Below are positions 48,316-60,400 of a stretch of 64,000 nt of DNA, piece after piece. The position numbers and the translations under genes were made by a program. The stretch is from assembly GCA_902702965.1 (NCBI GenBank), contig CACRXP010000639.1:149686-213685 (forward strand), written 5' to 3'. Position 1 is the stretch's first letter, and every line of letters starts with the position of its first letter. The stretch comes from Spirometra erinaceieuropaei. Taxonomy: Eukaryota > Platyhelminthes > Cestoda > Diphyllobothriidea > Diphyllobothriidae. The notes below the pieces were generated by a model. The model saw only the letters and a program-made list of their open reading frames with translations, had not been told where the DNA came from and made no database searches.

Positions 48316-48372
48316 NNNNNNNNNNNNNNNNNNNNNNNNNNNNNNNNNNNNNNNNNNNNNNNNNNNNNNNNN
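48316..48372. other. Assembly gap (57 N)
   Basis: The gap occupies the position where PLE copy H should carry its hammerhead and terminal tail, judged from the inverted copy I. Confidence 0.99.
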
Positions 48373-48644
48373 GCAGATACGGGTGAGTTATGCACCAGAG
48401 ACTGCAGTATTTATGGGATGCAGTCTCCATGCTACCGCATTCAAATGAACATTCACGGCTCCCCCCTTCATCCGGGATCGTTGCACGTGGTGTGTTAATT
48501 GCTTGATGGTCGACGTTCGCGTCATTAATTGCTGCAAGTTCATCACGTGCGTTGGATGTTGGTGTGATGATTGCTCGACCATCTGACGCATCGATCCTGG
48601 TGTCGGGAGAAGTGTTCACCTGTGCGCCCCCGCATGGCCAATTC
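48373..48644 (-). pseudogene. 5'-truncated PLE (P1), copy H
   Basis: On the minus strand this is almost identical to 49530-49776 of copy I. It covers the C-terminal tail after the nuclease (..NARDELAAIND.., ..TIPDEGGSRECSFECGS..) and the start of the 3' region. It begins abruptly at 48644 where plus-strand copy I starts, so the two meet head-to-head with no spacer. Its 3' end is lost in the gap. Confidence 0.75.
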
Positions 48645-48764
48645 CAAGAACATCTCAACGCTGTCTTCCCGGACATTCAATTCACGATGGAGGAGGAAGG
48701 GAACAACCAGCTGGGCTTCCTGGATGTCCTCGTATGCCGCAAAGATTGTGGTGGACTAAAGACC

Positions 48765-48820
48765 GAAAGCTCAGACTAATAAACCCACTGTTCCAGAGAT
48801 CGGGTCTTCATCTTCTTTAC
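48765..48820 (+). mobile_element. Nested 56-bp PLE 3'-end insertion with 7-bp target duplication
   Basis: The insert begins GAAAGCTCAGACTAATAAAC and ends in TCTTCATCTTCTTTAC, which is a P2-type PLE terminus starting at the hammerhead GAAA. It interrupts the RT sequence between ..LKT and KVL... AAAGACC is present on both sides (48758-48764 and 48821-48827). Removing one copy and the insert restores the sequence seen in copy F (CTAAAAACCAAAGTG). Confidence 0.75.
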
Positions 48821-49780
48821 AAAGACCAAAGTGCTCAGGAAAGCGACAAATACGATGCAAGTACTGAACTTCAACAGCAACCACCCAATTAGCCATAACT
48901 GAAATTGTGTAAGGACGCTCTATCGACGTGTTGAAACGCACTGCAGTGAGCCGGAAGACAAGATTGCCTAACTACAACACCTCCGATGGGTATTCCAAGC
49001 CAATGGCTACTCGCGCAACTTCGTCAACTGGTGCCTACCAAAAGGGACGAAAGGCCTAACCGCACGGACACCAAATCTTGGCGGGCGCTTCCGTATGTCA
49101 AGAACCTTTCAGAAGCTGTTGGTCGCCTTCTCGCACCACTTGGGGTTGGAGTTGCATACAGACCGGAGGCAACCATCAGCCGTCTGGTAATGAAACTGAA
49201 AGGCCCCCTGCCGCGGCCAGAAAAGTCTGGAGTCGTTTATCGGAGAAACCGAAAGACAGCTCCGAACGAGAATAGCTGAACACGCTGCAGCGGTACGGAA
49301 AAATGACCCCAGCTCTCAAGTTGAGGCTCATTCAACGAGATCCGGTAACACATTCAAATTCAACGAGGTCTAAATTCTTGCAAGAGGTAACAACCGCGTG
49401 AGCCAGGCGCTACTTGAATCATGGTTTACTGGCCCCCAGTCCATTAACAAGTGCAATGAACTTCCCCCTCCATACTCTGCGCTGAGACTTCGTCTAGGCG
49501 AAGTAATTGGCCACGCGGGGAACGCACAGGTGAACATTTCTCCCGACACCAGGATCGATGCGTCAGATGGTCGAGCAATCATCACACCAACATCCAACGC
49601 GCGTGATGAACTTGCAGCAATTAACAACGCGAATGTCGACCATCAAGCAATTAACACACCACGTGCAACGATCCCGGATGAAGGGGGGAGCCGTGAATGT
49701 TCATTTGAATGCGGTAGCATGGAGACTGCATCCCATAAATACTGCAGTCTCTGGTGCATAACTCACCCGTATCTGCTGTT

Positions 49781-49822
49781 GTCTCTGATGATGGGTTCGA
49801 GCAGGAACCGGAAACGTCAGGC
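49781..49822 (+). ncRNA. Hammerhead ribozyme motif, copy I
   Basis: GTCT, CTGATGA, T, stem II GGTTC/GAACC (with one bulged G; loop GAGCAG), GAAACGTC, AGGC. The core is intact. AATAAA follows at 49824-49829. Confidence 0.7.
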
Positions 49823-50279
49823 TAATAAAGCTCTTCTCCCAGCGATCGTGTCTTCTTCAAAATCTAAACACTCCCCTTCGGTAAGTCGTCTTACGCGGGC
49901 CAAACCTATGTACGGATTTGTAACTGGGTTATTACCGAAGCTGAATTTCCTAACCGCGGACCTACAGACAACAATACTATCGGCAGAGCAGTTAACCAAC
50001 AAAACATATGTCCATTTGATGTACCCTCATTTTTCATGTGGATACTGCAGGTCCTTTCAGTCGAACCATCTAAAATCCTTCCTACGAAAAAGATCGTCGG
50101 TCTACATCTCCGCATCTTATGAAGCCCATGTCTCACCAGTGGGACAATCGTTTTTAGAGAGATCACCTACAAATAAAGAAAGGGTGTCCTGATAAGCACA
50201 TTGTTGTCAAGGTTCGACAAACCCCCGGGAGGCAGCTATTGAAGGAGAGCAAACCCAAGTCTTGGGCATGCTAAGTTGA

Positions 50280-50850
50280 CGAAATCTCTGTCATTGTCGA
50301 CTGGAAGAGGATCAACTACTACAAAGGACGACTGAATTTGATCAACCCTAATCTACGGTTCACGATGGGAGATGGCGTGGAGGATAGACTTCCGTCATTG
50401 GATGTTCTTGTCTGCTGCCAACCGGACGGCATGTTGGCAACGCCAGTCCACAGAAAGCCGTCGAATACGCTGCTAATGCTGAGTTATAACACTGGCCCGC
50501 TGCGAAACCAACAAAGAATTTGCTTGCAGTGGTTCTGCGGCGAAAAGAGACGAGGTGAAGTTTCTTCATGAAACTTTCCGAACCAATGGCTACTCGAGAG
50601 TATTCGTTTAAGAAAATCGAGTGCTTAAGAGGAAATTAGGTGAACAATGTGGTTTGCCGATATCACGCCTCCCCTGTCTTCTTTACAAACTTCCTTGACA
50701 GGCAATAATAACTTGGGAATCAAGTGGGCCACCAGTTGCCACACAAGAGATAGTGAGGCGGTGGTCGGATACAGCCCCTCAGACAGCATAGGTAGCCTGC
50801 GCATCAAGCATGGTACTTCGTACAATGAGAACTGCGCGCGTGAATTTTCG
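50280..50850 (+). pseudogene. PLE fragment of another lineage (P3): RT C-terminus and linker
   Basis: Frame 50338-50571 reads INPNLRFTMGDGVEDRLPSL then DVLVC, PDGMLATPVHRKPSNTLLML and SYNTGP. This is the PLE RT block (..FTMEEE..LPFLDVLV.., VYRKPTNT..) with residues distinct from P1 and P2. After shifts, VKFLHETFRTNGYSRVFV-like sequence and, further on, GYSPSDSIGSLRIK (linker) can be traced. The GIY-YIG region is not found. Strongly decayed. Confidence 0.55.
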
Positions 50851-52529
50851 TTCTATGGAGGTGGGCAGGTTAATTTGCTACTGAAAAGGTTGGATTTAAG
50901 TAAATGTACCCTAATGAATGCCTCTTCTTTTGAAGGTCCTTGACAGCAGTAGGGAATCATATTTTTTGATGTAGAATACGATTACGTAACATAATGACAG
51001 CGGCATTCTCCACGTGACATTCACTTAAATAATAATCAAGACTGGACCTACTTAATGGTCAGAATTGTTCGTCTTGCAGAGAGAAGACAAAACTATTTGG
51101 TAAGGGACGCGGGAATACCTCTGACAAACGGTTATAATGAAGATATGCCTAAGACAAAGCCTTTTATCATGTAGTGCAAGGCTAAAGCACGTCTTCGAAA
51201 CTTGCCTTATTTACCCTCATGGTCGTTTTGTAGACTAGGCGACGCAAATCACACATCAGATAAACGTTTTATAAAACTCATTGGCTGCCAATCAGGAACT
51301 GTTTGTCTACTGCATGTAAATGACATCTCAGATGAGAACACGTAACAGTGCATTTAATTGGGGAATTTCGCATTATGTCTTCCAATAAAAAACCGCCTTT
51401 AGTTCTTTAAATACACAATATTTGATAGTGACTACGACTGTATGTTATGCTCTAGAAGTGGCCACTTGTGTCGCTATGATATGTGGATATGCAATAATCT
51501 GGTTTCAATAGTCCAAAAACCACTGATGAACGAGTTCGCCATTAAACGCTTGCCATGTATATAGATGTAAAATAAACTACTATGCGAATTTCCGCTAGAA
51601 ATGGCCTTAATAAAAATTTGAAGACATCTATACAAAGGAGGCTTCTCGTTATATGTTTACTAGGTCTTGCCACCGCACTTTTTTGCTCTGTGGTAATGCT
51701 ACGTACATTAACTACTTACATGTGTAAATTTAATCAGACATCTTAAGTAGTGATTTACTTATTTCCATAGGTAATATTTCATGCCCTTGCCTAGAGATCG
51801 CCATCTTAACAAAATATTATGAAGCCATCTAAGGCATTTTTATTTGGCCAATTTTATCTCAGATTAAGATCTTTTGGCAATTTGACGATGTTTTAAGATC
51901 CTTTATTGAGTAAGGGGATTAAAGGTATAGTCTTAGAAGCAATAAAATATGTTCCAATGATTGAATTCTTCGCACAGGTACTGTGCGCATTGATGATTGC
52001 CCTGGCTATATTGATGCCATGCATATGGGTATACATGAAGTTCAGCCGTTGTCTCAATATGCCGGACAATATGCTGAAAATGTTTGTAAGTGTGCAACAA
52101 GTAAGATCGGTCAGAGAAAAAGTTAAATTCTTTCGTTTTCCACTTATATCGTACTTCAAAAACAAAGAAAGCGACAACGGGTTGCAGTTCAGTTGGGTAA
52201 ATGTACATAAGCCACCATTGAACCAAACCACTTTATGACTTTAATACTTCCTTCTGGATGATCTTTTTTATCTGGTGTATGGTTTAGCTCATTAAATTTG
52301 AAAACAAAATAAGACGATGAGTGATATATAATTTATTCGTCCGCATAACCCATTCCAGAAAATATTCCTTTTGCGTTCTGAATATGCTAATATATAATCT
52401 TTTCCGGTCAAAGCGTCTGACAGTTTTTTGTGAAAATTTATGTTTTCTTGCATTTGGGCAATTTCGTATGCTAGTGGCCGTTCCAGACAAAGGATTTGCA
52501 CCCATGCGTGTTCTATAATGAGCGAGTGT
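50851..52529. other. No recognised gene
   Basis: Overlapping frames of 97-112 codons in several phases at 51893-52238 have no known product. No repeats were traced here by eye. Confidence 0.4.
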
Positions 52530-53200
52530 GTTTCTCCACACTTGCAAACTGGTTTTTTCTTCACATACATCTTATGAAACAGGTTGTAAGTAGTCAGGTT
52601 AGTTTCATAAAACCAGGCATTTCATCGACTTTAAAACCTCGGCTTTGCATTGAATTAACCTGTTAGAGCACTTTTTAGATAGGCGACGTTTTAGAGAAAG
52701 TTTTTGATCGATATGAGACATGCTTTCTGTTGGTTTTCGTTGCAGAGTCATCTTTTCATGTTTGGACATGACTACATATATGACACGAACGGTCATTTCG
52801 ACAAGAGAGAATGTCTAAAAATCACAACCTTAGTAAATGCTTTCAAGAATTTTCTTATGTTAAAAGTTGGTAATAAACACACATCACAGAACCTATCATT
52901 GTGGACAGTCGATCTAAAACAACAAAAACCTTAAAATGTTCACCAACATCTCAGGTGCACTAGAACGCAACGCATTCCATTGTGACTAAACTGTCATTTG
53001 ACCATGTAAAACGTTTCCTCCTTTTACGTTCCCTTCGATGAAATCAAGCAATAACTTGTCCAACTTGGTCAGATGCATCTTAAATAATGTAAATCTTCTG
53101 AGGTAGTTTTGGGATCTATGCTTAAATTCTAGACCACAATTGACTTTATACTAATTCTTAAAATATAATTAAGTGCAAAATTAACTGGAGGTCGCTATGC
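52530..53200 (+). repeat. Dispersed repeat DR-A, copy 2
   Basis: It shares with 24.4-25.7 kb the blocks GTAAGTAGTCAGGTTAGTTT followed by ATAAAACCAGGCATTTCATC (52587-52630) and CTTGGTCAGATGCATCTTAA to GGGATCTATG (53065-53120), in the same order and orientation. Element type unknown. Confidence 0.45.
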
Positions 53201-54399
53201 AAAAGTTATCCCGCATGTGCTGTTTTATTTGCTCAGAATTTTACATGGACGATTTATGTTCTAAAAGACTAACGATTACTCACTTGACAATATTTTTAGG
53301 GTTTCTGTCGTTTTATAATCAACCTAGTACTCCTTTTTATACTTTCATGCGATTTATCCTCCTCTTAGGTCGTTCCTTATTAATTTAGAATGCTGGTCGA
53401 CATATTTAGGCGGTTTCGGAGTGACATGGGGTAGCATGTTAATGTAGGCGTGTTAGACCATTTAGTGAGTTCACTACATGTAGAAGTTACACAACACTAT
53501 CACTGTTTCCTCCAAATACTTGAATGCGGACATCATGGAAGTTACTTCTTTTAAGTCTTAAAGGCAACACTACCTTCAGCAAATTCGTAAATTATCTGTG
53601 TTCTTTATTTTAATCGCATTCGTGAGGTAGCACACTGTTTTGAAGTTTGCATGCATGAATTCTGTTTACACATATTTATCACTTGTTTGGCAGATAAACC
53701 AAAAATTTCGTTAAATTGCTTATTATTCATGATTTTAAAATGGTGTTTTTTATAAGATGAATACAGGAGGCCATTTTAAATAATTTAATGCGTGGTAAAT
53801 CTTCATTGAAATGCAGTAATAGTGATTGGGGAATTCATTTATTCGTGGTTTAGTTAGGCTTATAAACGGTTAACATCGTTCGGATGAGAAGCAGAGAACA
53901 CCATTCAACTAGTGACTCCGTTGCTTTATATAAATTGAACTTAACGCGTTTTTGACAATAGGATTAGGATACGACGATGCTTTTGAGAGCTTATATGAGA
54001 GGTGGTTGTAACTAGAAATAGGCTGAAACGCAAGACAGCGCATTAACTACCGTAAGTTTAGATCTTGCGAGTGCCTGTATAGTACATCCGATAGGACTAC
54101 ATCGCATTGTTTGTCACTGAACTCTTAAGCAACTGACTGAATCACCGACTGTTAAAATAAGATTTATCTGTGACACAACATCTTAATTCTTTAGCACGTT
54201 TTTTTCTATCCCTTTATTACGAATCCGTCCCTCGCCTATACAATTAACTCTAAAAAACAAGTATATCCATGCCACTTGTGACACTGATCATAAGCCTCTC
54301 ATTTCCTCGTACAGAAAAAAGTGAGATGTTTAGTATTACGTTGCTAAAACATTTGCGACCCCGCGCAAGCATACGACTTTCTAGCCAAAATAAGTTAAG
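53201..54399. other. No recognised feature
   Basis: AT-rich with short frames only. Confidence 0.4.
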
Positions 54400-55100
54400 A
54401 CAAAATTATGCGTCTCGCTCATCTTGTGCCTGTCTCCCTGAAAACTTCCAGGGGCGCAAAGCTATAGTGAAGATTTATCACGCCAGTTGGTTCACAAAAA
54501 TCTGTCCCAAATTCTTGTAGGCACGAACCATTTGAAGTCATACTCGCATCCTGGCTGATTTAGCGGTATCAGCCGTGTAAAGCGGAAACTTCGACCCCTG
54601 AAGCATTTAAACAATTTGTCTGCCCATGATGCAATTTAGTACAAGGCGTATATATTTAATAATTTTAGAAGCATGCAAACATTTTCAAGTGCCTACTTCT
54701 GCTTTCAATTAAAAATAAAGTAATTAACAGCAGCATCTCAGAGCCAAATTGGTTCTCCTTCGTTTTACGACGCGGTACGAACCCAAGCTCACTTTTATCG
54801 TATTGCCAAAACTTCGCCTTTATATAAAGGATATTATTTAGGCCCTCAAACAGCAAACTAACAGATGAACTTACTGTTTCATGAGAATGCCTTTTGTAAC
54901 GGATATATTTATTAGAAGGCTCAGTTGGGAAGCACATCTACTTAAAACAGATCAGTAGCCTCTATCTCGAGTAAATTCAAATGTGGGACTAAAGTAGGCA
55001 GCGTATTATCATGGAAAATCGTGAGCGATGTTACTTGCTATTGATTTCTACTGCAACGTTGCAGTTAAAAAATTCCGCTGTGTTGCTATCAATGCTCTCG
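54400..55100 (+). repeat. Dispersed repeat DR-B, copy 1
   Basis: It shares with 57.26-57.87 kb an ordered series of blocks: GAAGATTTATCACGCCAGTT, CTTGTAGGCACGAACCATTT, AACAGCAGCATCTCAGAG, CATCTACTTAAAACAGATCA and GCGTATTATCATGG. Same orientation, about 2.9 kb apart. No coding. A 90-codon minus frame (54665-54937) within it has no known product. Confidence 0.5.
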
Positions 55101-55990
55101 AAAGCCCTACTGCACACCTGATGCAGACCAGAGCGACGTAGCCAAATACCTATGTTAGTTCCTATCCAGTAAAGTTAGTAACAAGTAAATTTAAGATAGT
55201 ATAATGAAAGCTTAGGTAACTTTTCAGTAAGTAGTGAACTCTTTTGCCAGCAGTACTGTGAGTGCAGTTCGTATCTGACTTCCAGTTGTCGTTAGACTGC
55301 ACCCTCAAATGTTAAAAAATTTGGGATTAAAAAGGTGCATTGTTGGACTAAAATTTCATCGTGCTAAAAAAATATCTGAATTGGGTTCCTATTTTCCTTC
55401 GAGAAGACGGTATTTATGGTAAAATTCAGTATCTTCGAGCGTAATATTTGGAGAAATACAAAAATCTTTACAAGCGGTCTTTTGCGCCAAATCAGCTTAG
55501 TTAAAATGGAGAGCAATATTGTTAATCAAACGGCCACTAAACCCAATTTCTTCTAGGCCTGCCCATCCTCTCAAAGCGAGTGCATGGCACAGCAAGTGCG
55601 TGACAAGTGACTAAACACCGCAGCCAGGTTCTTCAAAGATTTGGCCTAGCTTGGTCCGGTATGAGGTACGTAATCGGTTGAGGCAATGAAAGCTGTTGTT
55701 TCTGTTTGTCACCTTCACTGCCCGACGTAAGCTTACTTATATTACTATAGAGACCTGCGAATGAGTTATCAAAAACGTACCTTCGCTGAATATGACATCA
55801 AGTACTATTTGTAAGATGAACACAAAAGGTCGTTGTTGACCGATTCCATGCCCAGTAAATTTGCATAAATATTCGACATTTCTGGTTGAATATTTGCACA
55901 AGTTTGTGATAAAAAAGGTAAACAGGTGACTTGCAATTTACGGATAAAGAGCAGAATCAAAAATACAAATGTCGGGCACACAATGGTTTT
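55101..55990. other. No recognised feature
   Basis: AT-rich. A 134-codon minus frame (55805-56209) overlaps the FB6 left arm and is unassigned. Confidence 0.35.
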
Positions 55991-56813
55991 GTAGTCGGTA
56001 ACTGGTCTCATGATTTGCTGACCGGAAATCCTCATTGTGTTTTCTATTAGAAAATATTGCTGAGGTGGGGTTGTACGCTTTATCGTTTTACAGCATATTT
56101 CAAAAATATGTCCTGCACAAAAATATGTTGGCTTTTGAGTGTAATTTTTCCGGCTGCACGAAGAACCGCACTCGGTTAAATGACTATGTAAGCGGTACGC
56201 TTTTTTCATTAATTTATCATTTGGTAGCTGACTACGTCTATAGTTAATTTTATACCCGAGAACATGATAACTTTCAGCTTTAAAAGATCGTAGAAATGAT
56301 ATTTTAGACCATTCATTGCATATTTGAATCGTCCGGACCTTATAGCTTCATATGAATTTTATGAAATTTTAGAAACCTAGAGTGTATTTCTTATTGCATA
56401 TGTATTCCATAACTAGAAAGTTTGCGGCCTAAAGTCTCTGAACTCTGAACGCAAATGTAACGAGGAATCATATCCGAAACTATTCGGAACTCCAAATCCC
56501 TTTAAAACGAAAAGGTCCTCTCTTTAGGCATACAAACTGGAAAAACGTGATTTGCTAGAGAATGGGTGTTTCTACACCTTTTTTCGCATGTTTATCAAAA
56601 AATATATTCGAGTTTATAAGAGAATCATATAGTTAGTTTTAGCTGACACGGTTTTTGCAAGTGGCCGAAAAAAGTGCGTGTATAGGCAGGCGACGTGAGG
56701 CGACTGAATTATCATGGGGCATTGTAATATAATAATACATTTTACAGTCCTGCTTAAGCAGTTCTATCTAATCAGAAACCATTCTATAATTTCAATAGGC
56801 CGGTTATTAACTG
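55991..56813. mobile_element. Foldback element FB6
   Basis: About 820 bp. The left terminus GTCGGTAACTGGTCTCATGA is mirrored by TTCAATAGGCCGGTTATTAAC on the right. Left GGCTGCACGAAGAACCGCAC and right GACACGGTTTTTGCAAGTGG are the matching inner landmarks. More diverged than FB3 and FB4. Confidence 0.55.
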
Positions 56814-57259
56814 CGCGGTTTTTATGTGTTGCAAAGATCAAAATCTTTTTGTGGACAAAAATGAAACGGTACTTTTTATAGCAATAATCCAAGGCAGTTA
56901 TGCTGAGAAATAGGTCGAAACCCATGGAAGGACACCAACTATAGTGTGCTTAAGTCTTCAAAGGCCTACGTCGGACGTTAACAGAAAAACGTTCTTCCCA
57001 TTGAAACTACAATTCTTTGCTTGCTGCTGACCTGTCAAGTACATTAGATGCATTATTGTATAACCATTATTACTATCTGGGGCATTTCACGTTTTGTTAA
57101 AAAAGTCACTTCTGAACCGTCTATTTGTGATACTGTTCCCAAAACTCTCATTTTTTTGTTTTTAAACCATTATAGTGACTAGTACTACGTATGACTGCGT
57201 ATTTACGCCACTACATAACTCCAAATAAAAACATGCATCGCACTCATTTTATGTTTTTC
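56814..57259. other. Spacer, nothing recognised
   Basis: AT-rich linker between FB6 and DR-B copy 2. Confidence 0.4.
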
Positions 57260-57870
57260 TTCATGGCTCCTTCAAGGAGAGCACACCTGCAATAAAGATT
57301 TATATCATCAGTTAGTCCAAAAAAATTTGTCCCCAGATACTTGTAGGCACGGAACAACTGGAGTCAGTCTCGGATCCAGCGTTGATTCACAATATCAGCT
57401 TTATAAATAGGAAACAATGGTCCATGAATAAAGCAGACAATTAGTCTGCCTATGACAGAGCGTGGGGCAAGGGACATATGTTCATTAAGTTTAGAAATAG
57501 GCGAAAGCTTTCAAAAGTCCACATCTGTGGTAAATAACAGCAGCACTTCAGACTCTGTGGTCCACATGAGCATTTTCGACAACGGAAGGGCGACATTGCC
57601 TTTAGGCAAAGGCGATTACTGTTTGCTCGCATTACACACTGAGAAATGAGTTCCGATTTCTTAAGAATGTAATCTTTTATGGTAACTTTTCGAGAACTAC
57701 CATTTAAAAATATATCTACTTAAATCGGATTAGTAGCTGTATTATAGAAGATACTAAATGAGGGATCAAAATGCACAGCATATTATTATGGCAAACGGGG
57801 TGAACGGCGTGGCTCCTTATTGCGTTCCATTGTACTGCTACAGTAACTAGGTCATAGTTCCGTATAAGTT
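57260..57870 (+). repeat. Dispersed repeat DR-B, copy 2
   Basis: Blocks AAAGATTTATATCATCAGTT, CTTGTAGGCACGGAACAACT, AACAGCAGCACTTCAGAC, ATCTACTTAAATCGGATTAG and GCATATTATTATGG match DR-B copy 1 in order. Not coding. Confidence 0.5.
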
Positions 57871-60400
57871 ACGTCGTCATTTACGCTTTCAATTTTCTTC
57901 TTTACCGAGTGAGCCAGACGTAATTAATCTGCTTGGTTTTCTGAACAAGTTCTTCTGAACTGAAATGCATACCAAGCAAACTCTATAAAAAAGGAAGTAG
58001 TTGTTTAAAAGTTTCTTAAATGGTACATTGCTTGGCTACCAGCTACTGCATCTTAGTTCGCATTTCATCATAGCGGGGAATAATTGTTCTTTTTTGTAAC
58101 ATTCGTCTCTATAATTCAGTGTTAATTGCAAAAATTAGACACTGCTTAGTATTCAATTCATAAGCTTGTAAAAGTACACATTGTTGAAAGCGGCTGGTTA
58201 GGAATTTTGCGAACATTCTTGGTCTTATCCTCTGTAACCCTCTAAACGTTTCTGGCCAGATTCTGCGATAGTTATCTGATATCCTCTGGAACGTTCTTTA
58301 CTTAGTCCCTTATGAGGGGCTGTCTGCACAAATTGAATTAGCTTTCACAAGTTTACGAATACTACTATGATACGCATTCCCTGTTTTCATGAGACTTACA
58401 GTTATATATTTCATAATTACCTATAGTTTTGAAAATCCGTTACATTAATTTCTCTAAAAATTATTTTTCTGACAATAATGCAGCGATATTAGAATAGAGA
58501 ATCAATGCTTACTTTGTCAACGTTACTATTGAAATCAGAAATAGGATGCTTCATACCGACATACCAGCAGTTACATAATTAGTTATGTGCTAGGAAACTT
58601 CTCCTCTCTTCAGGGAGCACACTTTGTTTATGATATTTTCTATATGTGCTGGGGAAAATAAAATCGCGCTTTTCAAAGTTTTGTTGGGAATACAATGGAT
58701 ATTCTGGAATATCATAACTTCATTGTAACACTACAGCCAACACACATTGCATTTTTGCTACCTGTTATTTGAACATTTGTTCAAAAACATATTCAATTTT
58801 ATACTATCGAGCTGCTGTGTGTAAAGTGGCTTGCGATCAGGTTACTTTGCTGATCACTTTTATAACGCCATCCAACAGAAACGTTCCTTTCAAGGGCCTA
58901 TCGAGAAAACTGTTGTTAAGTTTCCTAAGGACTGGCGCGTGCTTAACCGAGATGCGCGTTGTCCATGTCTCACCACGGCTCATTTGCACAACCAATCGGC
59001 AGTTTTCGCAGGTTTGGGTTTGGTAGGTGCATTATTGTATCATCGGAAGTTAAAAGGACCGTGCTCAAAACGATTAAATGCCTCTAGAAAACGTGAGATT
59101 GGCAGAATGATCTCTAATGTTGCAATTAACACGAGGAATAGTGAAAACAAGCTCATATTGCTACTTTAGTTGAGATACGTTATATTGCAGAAAACACGAA
59201 ATTGGCAGCCGTTCAAACTCTTATCAGAGCGAAAATATGAAAGACGGTCAATTTGTAATGAATAGATTCCACAGTCAACCGTTTCATCTATCTTATTTTA
59301 TTCTCAGAGGGGCCGCTGACGAGTATAAAGCATTCACCATGTTAAAGACACTATGTTCTAGACGTAGTGATGATTCCGCTCCTGCATACGTAGAAGTCTG
59401 ATGTTCTTAACCAACCAAAATAAGTCGTAATTCAGATGTAATTCCGGCTCCATTTTTACCATTACTCCTAAAGTAAACTCGCACTCTCAGTGGACTTCAA
59501 ATATTACTCTTCCAGGTACTTACTTCAGACTAAATTGAGAGGCGTAAAATCAACTGCATAATCTGATTTTTGTCCGCCTCAAAATGGATGAACACTGACT
59601 AGACAAACGCAAGCAATGTGTTACGTGCTAATGTGGTTTGTATTTTACGTCAAGTTTAGTGAGAATAGATCCCGAGCCATTCCGTTTTGTCTCCATTGTT
59701 TTGCCTCATTATCTTTTTCTTTCATGCATGACGCCACATTAGGGATTGTTTAAAAGGGTGCATAAAGGCATAAAAACATTAACAGGCCCCCTTTTTCATG
59801 CTTTCGAATGAAAAGGATGAATAAATTGACGTTTCAAAATAAATCTGGGTGGAAAAAACAGATTTCGTTCAACCCAATAGTTTAATTGATTTTCAATCAA
59901 CAAAATGCTATCCGCCGCAACATACTGTGCGTAAGGTTTGTATTGCAAACTAGATTTCGATGGACGGATGCTCAAGAAAATATATTTAACTCTACTTTTG
60001 CGAAAGCTAAGGCTATTGTGTACTTGACCTTTAACAAAAAAAACATATTTTGATACCAAAACTCTACGTAATTATGAATATTTCAAGAGCTACCTTATTA
60101 TTCGTGCAGCTTGCCATCCCAGACTCAGTACTGCCGCTCAGGGGCTATATAATGCCTCCAAAGTGCGCTATCTAACAGGCGATAAAAAATCCTTTACGGG
60201 AGCATGCGGGATAATGCATGGTTTGTGCAGAGTAAAACTGGAAAGATGAGTTGGAAAAAGGGGAATTGTATTCTTAAATATGTTGTTTTAAATTATACAC
60301 TCGGAGTAGATGCAATCTTTAAACAGTGAATGCAACAAATAACCTTTCTTCCGGCTATTGTACAGGAAATGATTCAGTTTACGTAGTAGTCTAAAAACAT
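57871..60400. other. No recognised gene
   Basis: Frames at 58769-59169 (85 and 112 codons, overlapping phases) have no family resemblance. The rest is AT-rich and featureless by eye. Confidence 0.4.

Larger units (their letters stand above)
48645..49855 (+). pseudogene. PLE (P1), copy I: RT C-terminus, linker, GIY-YIG relic, C-terminal tail, 3' end
   Basis: The plus strand begins in the RT (LNAVFPDIQFTMEEEGNNQL then GFLDVLVCRKDCGGLK). It is split by a 56-bp PLE-end insertion (48765-48820) and resumes KVLRKATNTMQVLNFNSNHP. Linker sequence follows with stops and shifts. At the nuclease the segment between GVVY and GETERQL is deleted, removing the YIG motif. EHAAAVRKNDPSSQV and ALLESWFTGPQSINK remain. 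An open frame from 49398 to 50192 continues through a C-terminal tail of about 110 codons, across the hammerhead motif and past the element's end. It is an inactive copy. Confidence 0.8.

Noticed and set aside
48227..48676. Open frames running across the N gap
   Set aside because: Artefacts of reading N as open sequence.
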